NCBI RefSeq assembly: GCF_002105555.1
Contig: NZ_CP020612.1
Span: forward strand, 1,666,001 to 1,730,000
Source: Paracoccus contaminans
GTDB lineage: Bacteria; Pseudomonadota; Alphaproteobacteria; Rhodobacterales; Rhodobacteraceae
Direction of reading: 5' to 3'
Length of the DNA stretch: 64,000 nt
Part shown: one piece after another, positions 26,900-37,819 of the stretch
How positions within the stretch are numbered: the first letter of the stretch is position 1
Layout of the letters: each line of letters opens with the position of its first letter
Program-made: the position numbers and the translations under genes
The notes under the pieces: generated by a model
Told to the model about the DNA's origin: nothing
Database searches by the model: none
The model's input: the letters and a program-made list of their open reading frames with translations, nothing else

Positions 26900-29110
26900 T
26901 CACATCGCCGGCCAGATGGTCTTTTCGCGGTCCCAGTTCCGGTCGGCCAGCCGCGCGACCAGGCCCTGGGCATCGGCCGCGCCCAGGATGAAATCGTCCT
27001 TGGCAACGCCTGCCTTGTCCAGAAGGGGCTGCGCCTCGGGCGTATGGGCGATCGCCTTGAGATGGGCAAAGGCATCTGACAGCCAGTCGATTGCCTTCTT
27101 GTGCCGCGTCAGGGCCTCGGCCCCCGCCGCCGAGGCGATCACCGCCACCGCGTCAAAGGTGACCGAGGCCTCGCCATCGAGCTGCCCATCGGCGGCCAGC
27201 ATGGTGCCCCCCGCCAGCTTGACCGACCCGACCTTGGGGGCGACGATGCGCACGGACGCGCCCTCGGCCTTGGCCGCCGCCTGCAGCGCATCGACCAGCG
27301 CGCCGTCCGCGCCGTCGGTCACCAGGATGCCCAGCTTGCGTCCCTTGGCCGGGGGAAGGGGCTGTTTCAGGATCGACAGCTGGTCGGACGGCTTGAGATC
27401 GACCGCCGGCTTTCCGTTCGCCGCCTGCGGCAGATCCATCCCCAGCCCGTCCGCGACACGGGCGGCCAGATCCTCGTCGATATTGCGCAGATGCGACAGA
27501 ACGCGGGCGCGGACCTGCGGGAATTCGACCTTGGACAGTTCGAACACAAAGGCGCTGACCTGATGTCCCTGCTCGATCGGCGTCAGCGAGCGGAAGAACA
27601 TCCGCGGCTGGCTGTAGTGATCGGCAAAGGTTTCGGCCCGCACGCGCAGCTTGCCTTCGGCCGGGTCGTTGCCCAGGTCGGTCGCGGGCTGCGCGGTGCG
27701 GAACCCGCCGGCCGCATCGGCGCGCGGCCCGCCCACCTCGCCAAAGGACGCCAGCGAGTTGGGCTCATAGCTCGCGCGGCCCTTGGGGATCTGCATCTGC
27801 ATCATGCCGTCGCGCTGGAAGTTGTGCATCGGGCAGCGCGGCGCGTTGATCGGCAGCTGGTGGAAATTGACCGTCCCCAGACGGGATTTCTGCGTGTCGA
27901 GATAGCTGAACAGCCGCCCCTGCAGCAGCGGATCGTCGGTGAAGTCGATCCCCGGCGGCACGTTCGACGGGCAGAAGGCGACCTGTTCGTTCTCGGCAAA
28001 GTGGTTGTCCACATTGCGGTTCAGCGTCATCGTGCCGATGATCTGCACGGGGACTTCTTCTTCCGGGATCAGCTTGGTGGCGTCCAGCACGTCATAGGGC
28101 TGCGCGTCGGCCCAGGCCGGGTCGATGATCTGGATGCCCAGATCCCACTGGGGATAGGCCCCTTCGGCAATCGATTCGAACAGGTCGCGGCGGTGGAAAT
28201 CGTTGTCGGCGCCCTGAATCTTGGACGATTCGTCCCACAGCAGCGATTGCACGCCCAGCTTCGGCTTCCATGTGAAGCGGACAAAGGTGGACTTGCCCTC
28301 GGCATTGACCATGCGGAAGGTGTGGATGCCGAAGCCTTCCATCATCCGCAGGCTGCGCGGGATGGCGCGGTCGGACATCAGCCACATGACGTTGTGCAGG
28401 CTTTCCGGCATCAGCGACACGAAGTCCCAGAAGGTCGTGTGCGCCGAGGCGGCCTGCGGATAGCCGCGGTCGGCCTCCATCTTGACCGAATGGATCAGGT
28501 CGGGAAACTTGATCGCGTCCTGGATGAAGAACACGGGCGTGTTGTTGCCCACCAGATCCCAGTTGCCCTCGGCCGTGTAGAACTTGACGGCAAAGCCGCG
28601 GATGTCGCGCGGCGTGTCGACGGACCCGGCGCCCCCGGCGACGGTGGAAAAGCGGGCGAACACGTCGCAGCGGTTGCCGGCCTTCTGGAACAGCGCGGCT
28701 CGGGTCAGTTCGGGGATGGCGCGCGTCACCTCGAACACGCCATGGGCGACAGAGCCGCGGGCATGGACGATGCGTTCGGGGATGCGCTCATGGTCGAAAT
28801 GAAAGATCTTCTCGCGCAGGACGAAATCTTCCAGCAGCGTCGGCCCGCGTGCGCCAAGGCGCAGGCTGTTCTGGTTGTCCGAAACCGGGATGCCCTGGTT
28901 GGTGGTCAGCCGCGCGGCAGGGTCCTGGGTGATCTGCTGCGGCTCGCCCCCCGCGCCGGTCGTCTCGGCATAGGCAGCCGTCAGGCCGGTGCTGTTGGTG
29001 CCGTCATGCAGGGGGCGCTGCTCGGCAGGATTGGGGCCGGTCTTGCCGTCATTGCCGGCCTTCTGGTCGGCCACCTTGGGCGCAATGGTCTTGTCTGGGG
29101 TCGTTGCCAT
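26900..29110 (-). CDS. katE: Large-subunit haem catalase (HPII type)
   Basis: 736 residues, the size of large-subunit clade 2 catalases. The catalytic His is in [15 protein letters not shown] (about residue 115), the Asn in the [22 protein letters not shown] block, and the proximal Tyr in [15 protein letters not shown]. The C-terminal flavodoxin-like domain is visible ([27 protein letters not shown]). ATG 29110 has a GGTGGAG site and the N-terminal polar extension typical of HPII. Cytoplasmic H2O2 removal. It lies 254 bp downstream of a manganese catalase on the same strand. Confidence 0.94.
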   Translation of the reverse strand: MATTPDKTIAPKVADQKAGNDGKTGPNPAEQRPLHDGTNSTGLTAAYAETTGAGGEPQQITQDPAARLTTNQGIPVSDNQNSLRLGARGPTLLEDFVLREKIFHFDHERIPERIVHARGSVAHGVFEVTRAIPELTRAALFQKAGNRCDVFARFSTVAGGAGSVDTPRDIRGFAVKFYTAEGNWDLVGNNTPVFFIQDAIKFPDLIHSVKMEADRGYPQAASAHTTFWDFVSLMPESLHNVMWLMSDRAIPRSLRMMEGFGIHTFRMVNAEGKSTFVRFTWKPKLGVQSLLWDESSKIQGADNDFHRRDLFESIAEGAYPQWDLGIQIIDPAWADAQPYDVLDATKLIPEEEVPVQIIGTMTLNRNVDNHFAENEQVAFCPSNVPPGIDFTDDPLLQGRLFSYLDTQKSRLGTVNFHQLPINAPRCPMHNFQRDGMMQMQIPKGRASYEPNSLASFGEVGGPRADAAGGFRTAQPATDLGNDPAEGKLRVRAETFADHYSQPRMFFRSLTPIEQGHQVSAFVFELSKVEFPQVRARVLSHLRNIDEDLAARVADGLGMDLPQAANGKPAVDLKPSDQLSILKQPLPPAKGRKLGILVTDGADGALVDALQAAAKAEGASVRIVAPKVGSVKLAGGTMLAADGQLDGEASVTFDAVAVIASAAGAEALTRHKKAIDWLSDAFAHLKAIAHTPEAQPLLDKAGVAKDDFILGAADAQGLVARLADRNWDREKTIWPAM

Positions 29111-29323
29111 GTCAGGCTCCACCTGGATCGGATTATGGATGGTAGGCACAATGGGCCGGCGCTGACCCGCCGTCCCGTCACCCGGACGGGGATGCCCTGT
29201 CCACGGCCCCGGCCGGCGGGCACGGGGCAGGCAGGGACGTTCAGGGACAGCGGCGCGTTCCATTGCGGAACAATCCACAACACCCGCCGGCAGTTCCCCC
29301 GGGCGAGCGATGGGCGATGGGTT

Positions 29324-29357
29324 GCCGCCGTCCTGCCCCCGAGGACAGGACGGCGGC
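29324..29357 (-). terminator. Hairpin after the manganese catalase gene
   Basis: Perfect 12-bp stem GCCGCCGTCCTG / CAGGACGGCGGC with a 10-nt loop, beginning 7 bp after the Mn-catalase stop. There is no U-tract, but stem strength and position make it the likely transcript end, separating the two catalase genes. Confidence 0.55.
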
Positions 29358-29364
29358 CCGTCCG

Positions 29365-30312
29365 TCACAGGGATCCGGCGCCCTGCATCGCGGCCTTGGT
29401 CAGACGCTCGGCGATCTCGAACATCTCCTCGGGGGCATAGTCGGGGGTGAAGGCGCAGGGCTCTCCGGTCAGGTCGTGGATCTTGCCGCCCTCTGGCATG
29501 CCGTCCACCACGATCAGCTCGCCCGGCGGATCGGTCGGCAGGGCCTGCTCGCCCTCCCAGATGCCGCGCATCGCCTGATAGTCGCCGTTCGAGAAGGTAT
29601 AGAGCCGGCGGTGCGAGCCCTCGACCAGATATTTCTGGCATTCGGGGATCTTGTCCAGCGGGATGTTGGGCGTGGGCAGCATCTGCTCGATCGAAACCCC
29701 GGTCAGCTTCTTGAGCGCCAGCGCATAGGCATGGGCATGGACCGAGCCGCGCACCAGCAGATAGCCGCAGACCTCGCGCCCGGTCGCATTGTCCTGGGTC
29801 AGCGATTCATAGACCCGCAGCTTGTGCAGGCGCGCGCCGCATTCCAGGTGGAAGTTGTGCAGCAGGTCGAACACCACGTTGCCGGTGGTGGTGACCATGT
29901 CCACGTTCCACGACATGGAATTGGAATTCACGGGCACCGCGCCGCCGCCATGCGAGAAGAACGAGGCGGCCGAGCGGATGTCCTTCATCTGCTCGAACGG
30001 GGCATTCGACACGTCGCCGCCGTTTTTCTCGTCGGCGCCCGGCTTGTCGGGACCGTTCGCCAGCATGGCGATCCCGTGGGATACCAGCTCGACATGGCCG
30101 AGTTCCTCGGCCGTGATCGCGGCGACGAGGTTGTAGAAGGGCTTGAGCTTGCTTTTCGAGCGGAAGTTGAAGCTCTGGAACATGTAGTTCCCGAGCGTGG
30201 ACATCTCGCCATATTTCCCGCCCAGCAATTCCTGCAACGCGGCGGCGGCGTTGGGGTCTGCTCTCCGCGGCGGCGGCAGTTCGGTCTGAAGTTGATCGAC
30301 GCGCATGAACAT
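29365..30312 (-). CDS. Manganese catalase
   Basis: 315 residues, non-haem dimanganese catalase of the ferritin-like fold. Metal-ligand helices: GKYGEMSTLGNYMFQSFNFR, AITAEELGHVELVSHGI (Glu, His), NFHLECGARLHKLRVYE (Glu, His) and the GSVHAHAYALALKKLTG segment. C-terminal PTPNIPLDKIPECQKYL and the HDLTGEPCAFTPDYAPEE tail are typical. ATG 30312 follows AAAGGA; the ATG at 30306 is an alternative. It has no relation in sequence to the neighbouring KatE but the same reaction. Confidence 0.92.
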   Translation of the reverse strand: MFMRVDQLQTELPPPRRADPNAAAALQELLGGKYGEMSTLGNYMFQSFNFRSKSKLKPFYNLVAAITAEELGHVELVSHGIAMLANGPDKPGADEKNGGDVSNAPFEQMKDIRSAASFFSHGGGAVPVNSNSMSWNVDMVTTTGNVVFDLLHNFHLECGARLHKLRVYESLTQDNATGREVCGYLLVRGSVHAHAYALALKKLTGVSIEQMLPTPNIPLDKIPECQKYLVEGSHRRLYTFSNGDYQAMRGIWEGEQALPTDPPGELIVVDGMPEGGKIHDLTGEPCAFTPDYAPEEMFEIAERLTKAAMQGAGSL

Positions 30313-30444
30313 GGGTTCATTCCTTTGGCCTTGCCAGGCCGCCGGATGACAGCCCGACCGCACAACCTGGACGGACTGATCGCGGATCCTGCCGGGCATG
30401 CCGCGCTAACATATGTTGGCGCGTCATGCGGGGCGCGGGCGGCC

Positions 30445-33162
30445 CTATACCTCGGGCACCAGCACCTCGCGCTTGCCCACATGGTTGGCGGGGCTGACGA
30501 CGCCCTGTTCCTCCATCTGCTCGACCAGGCGCGCGGCCTTGTTGTAGCCGATGGCCAGCTTGCGCTGGATATAGCTGGTCGAGCATTTGCGGTCCTTGGC
30601 CACGATCGCCACCGCCAGATCATAGAGTTCGGCGTCCGCGCCCTCGCCCATCCCCAGCGCGGCTTCGATCTCGGCGGCGGCGGGATCGTCCTCGGCGGCG
30701 TCCACGACGCCCGACATGTAGCTGGGCGGCCCGAAGGATTTGAGGTGGTTGACGACCTCCTCGACCTCCTCGTCCGAGACGAACGGGCCGTGGACGCGGG
30801 TGATGCGGCTGCCGCCGGCCATATACAGCATGTCGCCCATGCCCAGCAGCTGTTCGGCGCCCTGCTCGCCCAGGATCGTGCGGCTGTCGATCTTGGAGGT
30901 GACCTGGAAACTGATCCGGGTGGGGAAGTTCGCCTTGATCGTGCCGGTGATCACGTCCACCGACGGGCGCTGCGTGGCCATGATGATGTGGATGCCCGAG
31001 GCCCGCGCCATCTGCGCCAGCCGCTGGATCGCCGCCTCGATTTCCTTGCCGGCGACCATCATCAGGTCGGCCATCTCGTCGACGATGACGACGATATAGG
31101 GGAAGGTCTCGGGCTGGAATTCCTCGGTCTCGAAGACAGGCTCGCCTGTGTCCTCGTCAAAGCCGGTCTGCATTGTGCGCTTGAACATCTCGCCGCGTGA
31201 GAGCGCCTCGGACACGCGGGCGTTGTAGCCCTCGATGTTGCGAACGCCCATCTTGGACATCTTGCGATAGCGTTCCTCCATTTCCGACACGACCCATTTG
31301 AGGGCCACCACGGCCTTTTTCGGGTCGGTCACGACGGGGGACAGCAGATGCGGGATGCCGTCATAGACCGACAGTTCCAGCATCTTGGGGTCGATCATGA
31401 TCAGCCGGCATTCGGCCGGCGTCAGCTTGTAGAGCAGCGACAGGATCATGGTGTTGATGGCGACGGATTTGCCCGAACCGGTGGTCCCCGCGATCAGCAG
31501 GTGCGGCATCTTGGCAAGGTTCGCCACCACCGGCTCGCCGCCGATGTCCTTGCCCAGGGCAAGGGGCAGCGGCATCGAGCTGTCGCCGAAGGCCCGCGCC
31601 GACAGGATCTCGCGCAGCACGACCTTTTCGCGCCGCTGGTTGGGCAGTTCGATGCCGATGACGGTGCGGCCCGGCACGGTGCTGACGCGCGCCGACAGCG
31701 CCGACATCGACCGCGCGATGTCGTCGGCCAGCCCGATCACGCGGCTGGCCTTCAGCCCCGGCGCGGGTTCCAGCTCGTACAGCGTCACGACCGGGCCGGG
31801 ATGGACGGCGGTGATCTGGCCCCGGACGCCGTAATCGTCCAGCACCGCCTCCAGCATGCGGGCATTCTCGGCCAGAGCCTCGGGGCTGGGGGTGTGCCGC
31901 TCGATCGTGCCGGGGGCGGCCAGCAGGGCAAGCGCAGGCTTTTCATAGCCGCTTGCCGCCACGTCGAAGGCAAGGCCGGGCTGCGCCTCGGCCGCAGCCT
32001 GGCGCGAGGGTGCGGGCTGGCGCGCGGGCGGCATGATGACGCGGCTGGTATCAGTGGGCGGGGCAGGGGGGACCGACTGCGCCCGGCCGGTCAGGCGGGC
32101 CGTGACGGCGGACAGGACGGACCGGCCCTCCGCCTCGGCCTCGGCGGAAGGCTCGATCTCTGCCTCGGTGCTGCGGTGGCGGATGGCGTCGCTGATCCGG
32201 GCGCTGACCTCGGCGGCATCGGGGGCGTCATCGCCCCGATAGACCGGGCGGTGTTCGACCAGTTCGGATTCCATCGGCGCGGGCGCCGGGGGCGGTGAAG
32301 GGGGCGTGGGCACGGGCGAAGCGGCCGGGGCCCCCTGTTCGGGGGCGCGTCGCAGGCGCGCCAGCAGCCCGGCGGGCAGGGTCTGGGGGGCAGGCGCGGT
32401 TTCGGCGGCGTCGCCAGCGTCGCCAGCGTCGGCGGTGTCGTTCTGCCGGCGCAGGCGGCGCGCCTCGGCCCGGCGGCGGACCTCGCGCGCGGCGGCCACG
32501 GATGCGCTGGCGCCACGGCCGACCAGCGTCATCCCAAGGTCATAGGCGGTGGCCAGCCCCGTGGCCAGGAACCGCCCGATCGCCATCAGCTCGCGCCGGT
32601 CGCAGCCCAGCACGAAGGCGCTCATCGCCACTGTCGCAAATGCCGTCACGAAGGCCAGCAGCTTGAGCGCGACCGCCGCCGGAAAGGGCACGATCCCCAT
32701 CATTGCGCCCATGACCATGTCGCCCAGGTGCCCGCCCAGCCCGAAAGGCTGCGTCCAGTCGGCCGGCGGCACCATCGCCGTCGCATGCAGCGAGGCCAGC
32801 ACCATCGCGATCGGGGTGAAGACGGCGCGCATCAGGCGCTCCTCCCCCCGGTGCAGCATCAGCCGCAGACCCCAGACCACCCCCGCCAGCGGCAGCATCC
32901 AGCTGCCATAGCCGACAATCATGAACAGGGCCGAGGCGACATAGGCGCCGAACCGCCCCAGCAGGTTCTGCGCCGCCTGATCGGTCGCCATCCCGATGCC
33001 CGGATCGTCTGGCGAATAGGATGTCAGGATCATCGCCATCAGCACGCTGACCACGATCAGGCCGGCGCCGACAAGCTCTTTGCCACGGCGCTGCAATGCC
33101 ACCTGAGTGGTCTGGTCGAACAGCGGATCGCGGTGCTTAGCCTGCCAGCTGGCCATCCTCAT
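30445..33162 (-). CDS. ftsK: DNA translocase FtsK
   Basis: 905 residues. N-terminal membrane domain with about four hydrophobic segments in residues 25-190 ([20 protein letters not shown] and others), a variable Ala/Pro-rich linker to about residue 400, then the alpha/beta RecA-like motor with Walker A GTTGSGKS near residue 560 and Walker [12 protein letters not shown], and the C-terminal gamma winged helix ([42 protein letters not shown]). It segregates chromosome termini at the septum. The start overlaps the aminotransferase stop by 4 bp (ATGA). Confidence 0.95.
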   Translation of the reverse strand: MRMASWQAKHRDPLFDQTTQVALQRRGKELVGAGLIVVSVLMAMILTSYSPDDPGIGMATDQAAQNLLGRFGAYVASALFMIVGYGSWMLPLAGVVWGLRLMLHRGEERLMRAVFTPIAMVLASLHATAMVPPADWTQPFGLGGHLGDMVMGAMMGIVPFPAAVALKLLAFVTAFATVAMSAFVLGCDRRELMAIGRFLATGLATAYDLGMTLVGRGASASVAAAREVRRRAEARRLRRQNDTADAGDAGDAAETAPAPQTLPAGLLARLRRAPEQGAPAASPVPTPPSPPPAPAPMESELVEHRPVYRGDDAPDAAEVSARISDAIRHRSTEAEIEPSAEAEAEGRSVLSAVTARLTGRAQSVPPAPPTDTSRVIMPPARQPAPSRQAAAEAQPGLAFDVAASGYEKPALALLAAPGTIERHTPSPEALAENARMLEAVLDDYGVRGQITAVHPGPVVTLYELEPAPGLKASRVIGLADDIARSMSALSARVSTVPGRTVIGIELPNQRREKVVLREILSARAFGDSSMPLPLALGKDIGGEPVVANLAKMPHLLIAGTTGSGKSVAINTMILSLLYKLTPAECRLIMIDPKMLELSVYDGIPHLLSPVVTDPKKAVVALKWVVSEMEERYRKMSKMGVRNIEGYNARVSEALSRGEMFKRTMQTGFDEDTGEPVFETEEFQPETFPYIVVIVDEMADLMMVAGKEIEAAIQRLAQMARASGIHIIMATQRPSVDVITGTIKANFPTRISFQVTSKIDSRTILGEQGAEQLLGMGDMLYMAGGSRITRVHGPFVSDEEVEEVVNHLKSFGPPSYMSGVVDAAEDDPAAAEIEAALGMGEGADAELYDLAVAIVAKDRKCSTSYIQRKLAIGYNKAARLVEQMEEQGVVSPANHVGKREVLVPEV

Positions 33163-34340
33163 CCCTTCCCGTAAAGCGTGTCGCGGATGCGGGTCAGCGC
33201 ATCAGCGGTTTCCGCGGCCGGCCCGACCAGGGCGACGCGGATGAATCCGCGTCCGGGGTTGCCCGCCTCGGTGTCGCGCGACAGATAGGCCCCGGGCAGC
33301 ACCTGCACGCCCGCCTCGGCCCAAAGCCGGCGGGCCGCCGCCTCTCCGTCATCGACGGGCAGCCACAGGAAGAACCCGCCCGCCGGGGGCAGGTATCCCG
33401 GCACATTGCCGAAGATGCGGTCGGCGATGGCGTATTTTTCCTGATACAGCGCCCGGTTGGCGGTGACGTGATCTTCGTCCGCCCAGGCGGCCTCGCTGAC
33501 GCGCTGGTGGGGCAGGGGGATGGGCGCGCCGGCATAGCTGCGCAAGACGCGAAAGCGCGCGATCGCCTCGGCCGACCCGGCCGCAAAGCCCGAGCGCAGC
33601 CCCGGCAGGTTCGAGCGCTTGGACAGCGAATTGAACATCACCACCCTGTGCGCCAGCCCCATGCCCTCGGCCACCGCAAGGGCGCCGGGTGGCGGGGTGT
33701 CACGCCAGATCTCGGAATAGCACTCGTCGGAAAAGATCAGGAAATCGTGCCGCTCGGCCAGATCGACCAGCCGTTCCAGATAGTCGCGGCCCGCGACCGT
33801 GCCCTGGGGGTTGGCGGGCGAGCACAGATAGCAGATCGCCGCGGTATCCAGCAGGGACGCGTCCAGCGCCGTGAAATCGGGCAGATGCCCCGTCGCGGCA
33901 GCCGCATTCACGAAGACGGGCCGCGCGCCCACCGCCGCGGCGGCGACGGCATAGACCTGATAGAACGGGTTCGGGATCAGCACCGCCGGCCGGGCGCCGT
34001 TCTTGCGTTCGGGGCACAGCGCCAGCGCGGCGTTGAACAGCCCCTCGCGCGTGCCGTTCAGCGCCGTGATGCGCTCTGGCCCGACCTCGATCCCGTGGCG
34101 CGTGCCGATCCAGCCGGAAATCGCCGCCAGCAGCTGCGGCGTGCCGTCATTGGGGGGATACTTGCCCAGCTCGTCCACCGTGCGCGCCAGCACGGGGGCG
34201 ACGAAATCAGGGATTCCGTGGCGCGGCTCGCCAATGGTCATCACCACGGGATCGGGGCCGGGGGTCACATCGGACAGCAGTTTCCGCAGGCGCGGAAATG
34301 CGTAGTCCGGCAGGTTCGAGAACCGCTCGGGGGAAATCAT
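33159..34340 (-). CDS. Class I/II PLP aminotransferase (DapC-like)
   Basis: 393 residues, fold-type I aminotransferase. [82 protein letters not shown], the PLP lysine in [16 protein letters not shown], and the C-terminal Arg region GFIRVAL are all present. Closest group from pattern is N-succinyldiaminopimelate aminotransferase of lysine/peptidoglycan synthesis. Substrate assignment is by similarity only. The stop is coupled to ftsK. Confidence 0.85.
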   Translation of the reverse strand: MISPERFSNLPDYAFPRLRKLLSDVTPGPDPVVMTIGEPRHGIPDFVAPVLARTVDELGKYPPNDGTPQLLAAISGWIGTRHGIEVGPERITALNGTREGLFNAALALCPERKNGARPAVLIPNPFYQVYAVAAAAVGARPVFVNAAAATGHLPDFTALDASLLDTAAICYLCSPANPQGTVAGRDYLERLVDLAERHDFLIFSDECYSEIWRDTPPPGALAVAEGMGLAHRVVMFNSLSKRSNLPGLRSGFAAGSAEAIARFRVLRSYAGAPIPLPHQRVSEAAWADEDHVTANRALYQEKYAIADRIFGNVPGYLPPAGGFFLWLPVDDGEAAARRLWAEAGVQVLPGAYLSRDTEAGNPGRGFIRVALVGPAAETADALTRIRDTLYGKG

Positions 34341-34439
34341 TGCTGCCTCATAGCCGCGGGATCGTGCCGTCCCGTTGGCATGCAGAGTATCGGCAAAGCC
34401 GCGATGCGTCCAGCGCGGCCGGACCGGTCTGCCCCGCGC

Positions 34440-35768
34440 CTATCGCCCCAGCGCCGATTCGATCGCCGCCGCCACGCGCAAGAGCCTGCGGTCTTCGCCC
34501 GCCGCGCCCAGCGCCATCAGCCCGCAGGCCGGACGGCGGGTCGGCAGCGTGATCGCCGGCAGGCCCATCAGGTTGCCGATGCGCGTATTGCGCAGCGCGA
34601 GCAGGTTTTCTGCGGCAAAGAAGGCGCCATCCGATTCGAGCCGCGCCGCCTCGGGCGGCAGGATCGGGGCGGTGGGCAGCAGCACGGCATCAAAGCCCGC
34701 GACCGCCGCCGCCCATTCGGCACGCAGCCGATCGAGCTGGTGCCAGCCGGCGACGTAGTCGGCCGCCGAGACCGCGCGCCCGCCGCGGAAGCGTTCGAGA
34801 ATCGGCGGATACATCAGCTCGGGCGCCGCCTCGATCTGGGCGCGCCACTGGCCATAGGCCTCGGGGGCGAACAGGATGCCGGCCAGGTCCATGGCCTGCG
34901 CCGCGCAGGGGGGCGCGGCATGGGTGATGCGCGCGCCCGCCGCGGCAAGGGCGGCAAGGGCTTCCTCGAATGCGGCGACGGGTGCCTCGCGTGCGCCATC
35001 AAAGGGCACGCCGTCCAGCACCATCAGGCGCAGCCCGCCCGGCTCGGCGCCGCGCAGGTCGGCGCCCGGCCCGCCCCGGATCAGGGCAAACAGCGCGGCG
35101 CAATCCTCGACACTGCGGGCCAGCGGCCCGGCCACGTCAAAGCGGGCGCAGAGCGGCAGCACCCCCGCCATGTCCACCGCCCCCGGCGTCGGCTTGAAGC
35201 CGACCAGCCCGTTCCAGGCCGCGGGCAGGCGGATCGAGCCGCCCGTATCCGTCCCGATGGCCGCCGCCGCCAGCCCCAGCGCCACCGACACCGCCGCCCC
35301 CGCGGACGAGCCGCCTGCGACAAGGCCCGCGTCATAGGCATTGGGCACCGTCGCCACGGGCGGGTTCAGCCCCAGGCCCGAAAACGCCAGTTCGGTCATG
35401 TGGGTCTTGCCCAGGCAGACGCTGCCCTGCGCGGTGGCCGCGCCGAGGATTGCGGCATCGGCGGCCGGCACCCGCCCCTCGAGCAGCAGCGATCCCGCCT
35501 CGGTCGGCACGCCCGCGCTGTCGATGTTGTCCTTCCAGCTGAGCGCGATGCCATCCAGCAGCCCGCGCCTGAGCTGCGCCCGCGCCCGGTCATGGGCGGC
35601 GATCGCCTCGGCCCGCGCGCGCTCGGGCGTCAGGCGGGCATAGATGCGCTGGCCCAGCGGGTGGGCCGCCGCCGCATCAAGATAGCCCTCGGTCAGGTCC
35701 AGCGGACTGACCAGCCCGGCCATGATCGCCCGCCCCTGTCCCGTCGCCGTCGCCTTCAGCCAGTCCAT
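34440..35768 (-). CDS. Amidase signature family protein
   Basis: 442 residues. The Ser-cisSer-Lys catalytic triad is visible: Lys in LSWKDNIDSAG, cis-Ser and Ser in GGSSAGAAVSVALGLAAAAIGTDTGGSIRLPAAWNGLVGFKPTPG. These enzymes hydrolyse amides; the substrate is not predictable here. It lacks the GatB-partner context, so it is not the tRNA amidotransferase subunit GatA. The start (MDWLKATATGQ) faces the divergent ubiquinone hydroxylase gene across 96 bp. Confidence 0.87.
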   Translation of the reverse strand: MDWLKATATGQGRAIMAGLVSPLDLTEGYLDAAAAHPLGQRIYARLTPERARAEAIAAHDRARAQLRRGLLDGIALSWKDNIDSAGVPTEAGSLLLEGRVPAADAAILGAATAQGSVCLGKTHMTELAFSGLGLNPPVATVPNAYDAGLVAGGSSAGAAVSVALGLAAAAIGTDTGGSIRLPAAWNGLVGFKPTPGAVDMAGVLPLCARFDVAGPLARSVEDCAALFALIRGGPGADLRGAEPGGLRLMVLDGVPFDGAREAPVAAFEEALAALAAAGARITHAAPPCAAQAMDLAGILFAPEAYGQWRAQIEAAPELMYPPILERFRGGRAVSAADYVAGWHQLDRLRAEWAAAVAGFDAVLLPTAPILPPEAARLESDGAFFAAENLLALRNTRIGNLMGLPAITLPTRRPACGLMALGAAGEDRRLLRVAAAIESALGR

Positions 35769-35864
35769 GTCCGCCCCTGCTTGCCCTGCGGAAGGCTAGC
35801 GGGGCGGCCGCTGGCCGGCAATGGCGCATGGACGCTGCCGGGGCGCGCGGCTAGGGTGGCGGGC

Positions 35865-37088
35865 ATGAGCATGGATCACGATGTCATCATCGCGGGCGGC
35901 GGGCTGAACGGCCCGGCGCTGGCGCTGGCGCTGGCGGGCGCGGGGCTGTCTGTCGCGGTCATCGACGCGCGGCCCGCGGCGGCGCGCGCGCAGGGCGGCT
36001 TTGACGGGCGCGCCTACGCACTGGCGCTGGCCTCGCGGCGGCTGCTGGCGGGCCTGGGCCTTTGGGCCGGGCTGGCGCCGGACGCCCAGCCCATCCTCAA
36101 GGTCGCCGCCGCGCAGGGCGAGGCGGGCGAGGGCTCCGGCCCCTTGCGCCTGCTGTTCGACAGCGCCGAGATCGAGGAAGGCCCTGTCGGCCACATGCTC
36201 GAGGACCGCTTTCTCTATGCCGCGCTGCTGGCGGCGATGGCGGGGCGCGTCACCCACCTGCCCGGCCGCCGGGTGGTGGGGCAGAACGCCCATCCCGGTC
36301 ACGCCGCCGTCACGCTGGACGATGGAACGTCGCTGGTCGGGCGGCTGCTGGTGGGCGCGGACGGGCGCGGATCGGGCGTTGCCGCCCGCGCCGGCATCGC
36401 GCGGCGCGGTTGGGGCTATGGCCAGACTGCGCTGGTCGCCGCCGTCGATCACGAACGGCCCCATGAGGGAACGGCCTGGCAGTTCTTCATGCCCTCGGGG
36501 CCGCTGGCGATCCTGCCGCTGCCGGGCAATCGCAGCTCCATCGTCTGGTCCGAGCAGGACGCGCCCGCGCGCGCCATCGCCGCGCTGCCGGACGGGGCGT
36601 TCCTGGATGTGCTGCGTCCGCGGTTTGGCGATTTCCTGGGCGCCATCGCGCTGGCGGGGCCGCGGTTTTCCTATCCCCTCAGCCTCAGCCTTGCCGACAG
36701 CTATGTGGCCCCGCGTGTCGCGCTGGTGGGCGACGCGGCGCATGGGGTGCATCCGGTGGCGGGGCAGGGGCTCAATCTCGGCCTGCGCGACGTGGCGGCC
36801 CTGGCCGAGGTGATCGTCGATGCCGCCCGCCGGGGCGAGGATATCGGCGCCCCTGACGTGCTGGCCCGCTATCAGCGCTGGCGGCGCCCCGACGGCACGG
36901 CCTTGGGGCTGGGCATGGACGGAGTGAACCGGCTGTTTTCAAACCGCCTGCCGCTGCTGGGCGCGGCGCGCGGGCTGGGGATGGGGGCCGCGCGCGCCGT
37001 CGGGCCGCTGCGCCGGGCGCTGATGCGGCATGCGGCGGGACTGTCGATCGACCCGATGCCGCGGCTGCTGGCCGGCCAGCCGCTCTAG
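35865..37088 (+). CDS. UbiH/UbiF-family FAD-dependent ubiquinone biosynthesis hydroxylase
   Basis: 407 residues, class A flavoprotein monooxygenase. FAD-binding GGGLNGPALALALAGAGLSVAVID, the DGRAYALALASRRLL segment of the UbiH/COQ6 group, the LLVGADGRGSGVAARAGI DG motif, and VALVGDAAHGVHPVAGQGLNLGLRDVAALAE with the GD motif. Members hydroxylate the ubiquinone ring; the exact position cannot be told from sequence alone. ATG 35865 (MSMDHDV) follows GGGTGGCGGG. No strong operon partner, though lolA is co-directional 117 bp downstream. Confidence 0.88.
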   Translation: MSMDHDVIIAGGGLNGPALALALAGAGLSVAVIDARPAAARAQGGFDGRAYALALASRRLLAGLGLWAGLAPDAQPILKVAAAQGEAGEGSGPLRLLFDSAEIEEGPVGHMLEDRFLYAALLAAMAGRVTHLPGRRVVGQNAHPGHAAVTLDDGTSLVGRLLVGADGRGSGVAARAGIARRGWGYGQTALVAAVDHERPHEGTAWQFFMPSGPLAILPLPGNRSSIVWSEQDAPARAIAALPDGAFLDVLRPRFGDFLGAIALAGPRFSYPLSLSLADSYVAPRVALVGDAAHGVHPVAGQGLNLGLRDVAALAEVIVDAARRGEDIGAPDVLARYQRWRRPDGTALGLGMDGVNRLFSNRLPLLGAARGLGMGAARAVGPLRRALMRHAAGLSIDPMPRLLAGQPL

Positions 37089-37204
37089 CCCTTCTTGCGC
37101 GATCGGCGCGCGGGCCGAACCCTCACGACAGGGTGCGCATGCGCCCGCCGCCGCGTCCCGGATTCGTGACGTGCAACCCTTTGCAAAGCCGGTATGATCG
37201 CGCC

Positions 37205-37801
37205 ATGAACCTTCGCACCCTCGCGCTTGCGCCCGCCCTTGTCCTTGCCCTCGCCCTTCCGGCGGCGGCCGAAAAGATTCCGCTGAACGAGATCAGCCGC
37301 TATCTGAACAGTTTCAGGAGCGCGGTGGGCGATTTCACCCAGGTGAACCCGGACGGCTCGTCAACGCCGGGCCGCGTCTATATCCAGCGCCCCGGACGGG
37401 TGCGGTTCGAATATCGCGGCAACAACACGCTGGTTCTGGCCTCGGGCGGGCAGGTGGCGGTGTTCGACAAGAAATCCAACACCGGCGCGCAGCAGTATCC
37501 GCTGTCCAAGACACCGCTGTCGATCATCCTGGCGGACCGCGTGGACCTTGGCCGTTCCGGCATGGTCACGGGCTATGGCGAGAAGAAGAACGCCACCATC
37601 GTCAAGGCGCAGGACCCCGCCCATCCCGAATACGGCAACATCCAGCTGGTGTTCACGGCCAATCCGACGGAACTGCGCCAATGGGTCGTGACCGATGACA
37701 AGGGCAAGCGGACGACGGTTATCCTGGGCGCCATGCAGAAGGGCGTGTCCATCCCGCCCTCGACATTCTCGATCACCAACGAGGCAGAACGCCGCAAGTG
37801 A
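37205..37801 (+). CDS. lolA: Outer-membrane lipoprotein carrier LolA
   Basis: 198 residues with a cleavable signal peptide (MNLRTLALAPALVLALALPAAA). The LolA fold is visible as LNSFRSAVGDFTQVNPDGSSTPGRVYIQRPGRVRFEY and GGQVAVFDKKS.TGAQQYPLSKTPLSIIL. LolA ferries lipoproteins across the periplasm to LolB-type acceptors. Full length. It converges with the lytic transglycosylase gene 18 bp downstream. Confidence 0.9.
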   Translation: MNLRTLALAPALVLALALPAAAEKIPLNEISRYLNSFRSAVGDFTQVNPDGSSTPGRVYIQRPGRVRFEYRGNNTLVLASGGQVAVFDKKSNTGAQQYPLSKTPLSIILADRVDLGRSGMVTGYGEKKNATIVKAQDPAHPEYGNIQLVFTANPTELRQWVVTDDKGKRTTVILGAMQKGVSIPPSTFSITNEAERRK

Positions 37802-37819
37802 CGGCGAGGGGCGCGCCGC

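Noticed and set aside
32405..32445. Tandem CAGCGTCGC repeats inside ftsK
   Set aside because: They encode an Ala/Gly/Asp stretch of the variable FtsK linker, which is commonly repetitive.
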